Part shown: in pieces, positions 60,423 to 64,000 of the stretch
How the letters are laid out: each line of letters starts with the position of its first letter
Numbering within the stretch: the stretch's first letter is position 1
NCBI RefSeq assembly: GCF_051622035.1
Contig: NC_135360.1
Coordinates: forward strand, 15,194,501 to 15,258,500
Source: Arctopsyche grandis
Taxonomy: Eukaryota > Arthropoda > Insecta > Trichoptera > Hydropsychidae
Length of the DNA: 64,000 bases
Direction: 5' to 3'
The notes under the pieces: generated by a model
Databases searched by the model: none
Seen by the model: only the letters and a program-made list of their open reading frames with translations
What the model was told of the DNA's origin: nothing
Translations under genes and position numbers: made by a program

Positions 60423-61139
60423 TATACATATATTGTATGTATGTACATATGTATACATATACATATGCAACGCACGCCATTTCTAGTTTGCATTATCACA
60501 TACATACATATATACATAGTTCACCAGTTGCCATATTTTAGATTCAGCTATTGTAACTTATCATCATAATGAAATTAGCTACTGATCTACATTTTTGCCT
60601 CAGTGTTAATACAATCAATTTCAGTTTTTTACTAACCTCATATTATTTTCATCGCGTATTACATACATATGTACATACATTGATAACCTGTGCAAATAAA
60701 AAGGTGTTTGGCCTTTTGCACTTTGTAGATACTTAAATATACATTTTTTTTATATATGTATGTACATATAAGTGATTTAAAAACTACATGGTATTGAAGG
60801 TTAGGTGACTATTCCGCAAAAAGCGATTAAATTGGGGATATTTGTGATAGGGCAACAAAAATCTGGGGCTCACTACCAGGGACGTCATTTGGGGGGAGCG
60901 GGTATGGGGGGCACTCACTTTTGGCTTTTTCCATAATAATTTTATATTTTTTTTTTGTTTCAAAAGTAAGCCAATATGTTTTTTCATATTTTATGATTCA
61001 ATGAGGTGTTTGCAAAGTATATTTTGCATATTTATTCCGATATAAAATATTTTTTGAATAAAAATTCAATTTGGCAAATTTTTGCCTGCCCTCCCCCCAT
61101 CTCCCCCAAGAAAAAGCTGAAATCACTGCCATTCGTCTC
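60423..61139. other. AT-rich non-coding DNA with TATG microsatellites
   Basis: CATACATATGTATG-type runs at 60,420-60,515 and 60,660-60,680, and a poly-T tract near 60,945. A short GTGACTATTCCGCAAAAAGC piece near 60,805 belongs to the GGTTCGGTGATTA group. No gene was seen. Confidence 0.4.
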
Positions 61140-61795
61140 TTATATTGTTCATTAGTTTGCAGTTTGCTCGAGTCTGGCTCTATTATATGGTCTCCCTATC
61201 AAGTTCATTACTCTCTGATGTTGAAACGAGTCTAAAAGAAATTCCTTAGATTTTTATATCTGAAGAAATCTGGATTTTATCCATATCTGTTCCTAGTGCC
61301 TTTGTCTTGGAATCTTTGGGGTTCAACTCCTTGGAAAAGAGAAGAGATTTATTTCCTGGGAAACATTTCGTAAAATTATTAAGAGGAGAGATTCACAATC
61401 CCGCTATCCTGAAGAAGATTAAATTTTTGGCCCCGGAAAATCATAGGGTTTTGCGAAAGCATATCTTGTTGCCAATTAGGGCTAAAACAAACGTGCTCAT
61501 GAACTCCCCCCTCTCGAGAACTGTTCGACTCCTCAACTTACTGGCACATTCCTTGGATGTCTTCAATGCCAGTTATGTTGAGTTGGTCGAACACATCCTA
61601 CATAGTACGATATAATTATCTTTATTATTTATTTGTTTTTCAATATACCTGTTTTTACTTGCTTTTAATTTTTTTATTGTGTTTTTTATTCTTGTTTTAT
61701 GTATACTTATATTTGTATTAAAACTACAGTGACGATTTGGGGCTACCTGTCAAGTCCCTGCTGCATTGATTTAAAAAAAAATAAAAAAAAAAAAT
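61140..61795 (+). mobile_element. LINE 3' fragment A
   Basis: A frame at 61,307-61,615 has HFVKLLRGEIHNPA and SRTVRLLNLLAHSLDVF, the same family as the 45.1 kb fragment. The preceding region (ESGSIIWSPYQVHYSLMLKRV) is the typical LINE C-terminal segment, frame-shifted. The tail is GGCTACCTGTCAAGTCCCTG, CTGCATTGATTT and poly(A). Only the C-terminal end remains. Confidence 0.6.
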
Positions 61796-61833
61796 ATATA
61801 TATATAAATAATATATCTACATATGTATGTATG

Positions 61834-62734
61834 TAAGTCCTACCTGTCAAGTCCCTGCTGTATTGATTAAAAAAAAAATATATATATATATTTTTTTTTT
61901 TTATTTATCCCATATTAATTGTATTGAGAAAGTTCAACTTAAATTTATTAAATCCTTACGCTACCTTTTTCCTACCTATACCCATTCTACTGTTTCCGAC
62001 ATTTTAAAAATCCTTTCTTTTAACAATCTTTCTGTCAGGCGACGACATACTGATGCTATATTCTTCTTTAAGCTCATAAATGGTTTCCTTGATTGTTCTG
62101 ATTTACTGAATAAGGTTAATTTCAGAATCCCAGTTCGGTACTCTAGACGCGTTGCACTCTTTTCACTTGATCCTTTCAATACTAATTCCCAAAAATATTC
62201 TTATCTGCAGCGCGTTTATCGTATGTTTAACGGAGAGCTGAATGAAGTTGATCTATTTGGTATTTCCCTACATCAATTCAGGTCTAACATCAAGAGAATC
62301 TTGACCGATTGATTCATTTCTTCTCCTATTCTATTTTTCCAATATTTTATACTTTAGTTTAGTTATGTAATGTGCTATTTAATCATATTATAGCTTTCAT
62401 TCTTTTCCTTTTCATTTGTTTATTTTGTATTTACCTTTTTCATTTGTTTTATATTTGTTAATTTCAATTTCTTCTTATATTCTATTTTATAACCTTTTCC
62501 AAATATTTTAATACTACAGTTTAATTATGCATTGTTCTACATATTTTGTCATGCCTTTATTATTTACTTTTTAATTTGTTTTCCTTATACTTATCTTTTT
62601 CATTTATGTAAAAATCTATTATTGGACTCGGATGTTACATATATTATTTATTTACTATTTGTTTTTTATACATATCTATGTACATCCTGTCTGTTGATTT
62701 TTCAATTAATAAAATAAAAAAAAATAAAAAAATA

Positions 62735-62744
<10 letters not shown>
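61834..62744 (+). mobile_element. LINE 3' fragment B with long target duplications
   Basis: The frame at 61,900-62,312 contains KVQLKFIKSLRYLFPTYTHS, LSVRRRHTDAIFFFKLINGF and RYSRRVALFSLDPF, the terminal segment of a LINE protein. It begins with a second copy of CCTACCTGTCAAGTCCCTG, CTGTATTGATT and poly(A)/TA, and ends with a CTTTTCATTT-rich 3' UTR and AATAAAATAAAAAAAA. About 36 bp ending CTACATATGTATGTAT lies on both sides. Confidence 0.6.
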
Positions 62745-62771
<27 letters not shown>

Positions 62772-62976
62772 TGGTAATTGGACTATTCGTCACATTGGGG
62801 TGGTCACAAAGACAATTTTTGCCACGAAAATCGCGAATACACAATATTTGGCACTCAAGTTCTCGTTACTATGATAGTTATCGTTAGTATGATGGACTTT
62901 TCGGCTGCCAGATGTTCCGTTATAGAGATTTTAGTGACTTTGTGACGAGTAATTTGTGACCAGTAATCACCGAGCC
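62772..62976. mobile_element. MITE inserted in the right target duplication of LINE B
   Basis: It runs from GGTAATTGGACTATTCGTCA to GTAATCACCGAGCC, and is nearly identical to 42,736-42,934. ATAAATAAT is repeated on both sides, suggesting an 8- or 9-bp target duplication. Confidence 0.7.
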
Positions 62977-63243
62977 ATAAATAATATATCTACATATGTA
63001 TGTATCCTCGATAACAACTTTTATTTTTAAAATGTCATAATTTTAATATTTTTTTAATTTTAAATGAAATTCAAAATTTCATGATGCACGAATGAATTAT
63101 TTAATTCTTAATTTAATTTCGAACTTCAAATGATCTCAAAATATAAAAATATGGATATGGTCGTGAATAGTACATTATTTGGTTTAACCGGCGAGTGTTT
63201 GACTTTTGGTTTGACAGTCGACGTTTAAGGGATCTTCGCCGAC

Positions 63244-64000
63244 ATGGTGGACGAAGAACCTGCTGGCTACCGTTGGGAGACAGGATATGAGAAGACCTGG
63301 TCTCTTGATTTATTATACATATATTAACTTCAAATACTCAACACAACCCTACTACTTTAGCAAATAACCCTACAACTTTCACACTTTGCTGTGTTTAGGG
63401 AGGCTCTTAAAGAAGACGACGATGGACTTCTCGAAGCTTCAGTGGCAGATATTGTTCAGCGCGAAAAGAGGAAAAGGTTAGCACAGCGAAAAGGTAGACC
63501 CCGGTTGGGGATGATGAGATATACATACGTTGTAATCGACACCTCTGAAGCCATGTCTCTACAAGATTTGAAACCTACGAGGTTTCTGTGCACACTAAAA
63601 GTACAGCGTTCGCAATTTAAGTTGTATATTGCCTGATTATTTGACATTTATTTATAAATATATTTTTTAGTTATTAGAAGAGTTTATTGAGGAATTTTTG
63701 GACCAAAATCCTCTAAGCCAAATGGGTGTTATTATTATGAGAAACAAGCGAGCTGAGCGAGTCAGCCCACTTGGTGGTAATTCTCGGCGACACGTGAAAA
63801 CGTTACAGAGGTTTTTATTGCTATTTTAATTGGAACAATCTTATATAGTTTTTAGTGGTTCATATAATCATCAGATTTAATTTTACAGTTTGAGTGAATC
63901 ACCTCTGGTAGGTGAACCGTCAATCCAAAATGCTTTAGAAATGTGTTTAAGACAGTTACGTAGTCTACCAATGCACGCTTGTAGAGAAATTATCATTTTA
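63244..64000 (+). CDS. GTF2H2: TFIIH core subunit p44 (GTF2H2/Ssl1), 5' part
   Basis: p44 subunit of the TFIIH core, which stimulates the XPD helicase in transcription and nucleotide-excision repair. Four exons join in frame and the gene runs off the right edge: 63,244-63,299, 63,399-63,600, 63,671-63,810 and 63,889 to beyond 64,000. The start MVDEEPAGYRWETGYEKTW matches the N-terminus of animal p44, and the von Willebrand A domain follows (RLGMMRYTYVVIDTSEAMS, LKPTR, LLEEFIEEFLDQNP, GEPSIQNALEMCLRQLRSLP). About 155 residues are visible of the roughly 390 expected for the family. The C-terminal zinc and RING-like region is outside the window. Introns are short with GT-AG ends. The name follows animal usage; in insects it is also called Ssl1. 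Confidence 0.95.

Overview
The window is a low-GC, intron-bearing, repeat-rich piece of an animal nuclear genome, almost certainly an insect. The evidence is short GT-AG introns, several families of non-LTR, LTR and foldback transposons, very frequent CATACATATGTATGTA-type microsatellite runs, and a gene whose exon-by-exon reconstruction gives a 917-residue protein resembling the insect chromodomain protein Chromator (Chriz). The order of insect cannot be fixed from sequence reading alone.

Layout. Positions 1-33,700 hold no host protein-coding gene that I can support. A GC-rich, CCAAT/CRE-rich block at about 300-665 looks like a promoter. Several GC-richer islands (about 2.56-2.84, 3.87-4.08, 5.30-5.84, 7.30-7.78, 13.80-14.34, 14.8-15.37, 25.80-26.25 and 30.74-31.05 kb) stand out from the AT-rich background and are candidate conserved regulatory DNA. 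The rest is transposon debris, including LINE fragments, a tRNA-derived SINE, foldback/MITE families, a solo LTR, and an inverted array of about 120-bp units at 17.9-19.9 kb. The setting resembles a gene desert or a very long intron.

Host genes lie in the right half. Arf1 (minus, 33,769-34,589, four coding exons) has a leader splice acceptor, so its promoter should lie upstream, probably in the CpG-rich block at 36.4-37.2 kb. NSUN6 (plus, 41,321-45,764, eight exons) is a tRNA m5C methyltransferase with a PUA domain. A small BIR-domain (IAP-type) gene is at 47,925-48,212 on the plus strand. The Chromator-like gene (minus, 48,913-53,303, 17 coding exons) is complete. GTF2H2/p44 (plus, from 63,244) is cut by the right edge. 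These are mostly housekeeping or chromatin functions (vesicle traffic, tRNA modification, chromatin architecture, TFIIH) with no sign of a shared pathway.

Transposons are the most informative part. There are three closely related long foldback elements (8.9, 26.3 and 46.9 kb). A separate, nearly perfect hairpin of about 375 bp lies about 210 bp upstream of the BIR gene. LTR-like elements have split two foldback/MITE copies (37.4-39.8 kb). Two solo LTRs share a 4-bp ATAT target duplication. A LINE insertion has target duplications of about 36 bp, one of which was later hit by a MITE. I saw no CRISPR, operon-like or bacterial feature.
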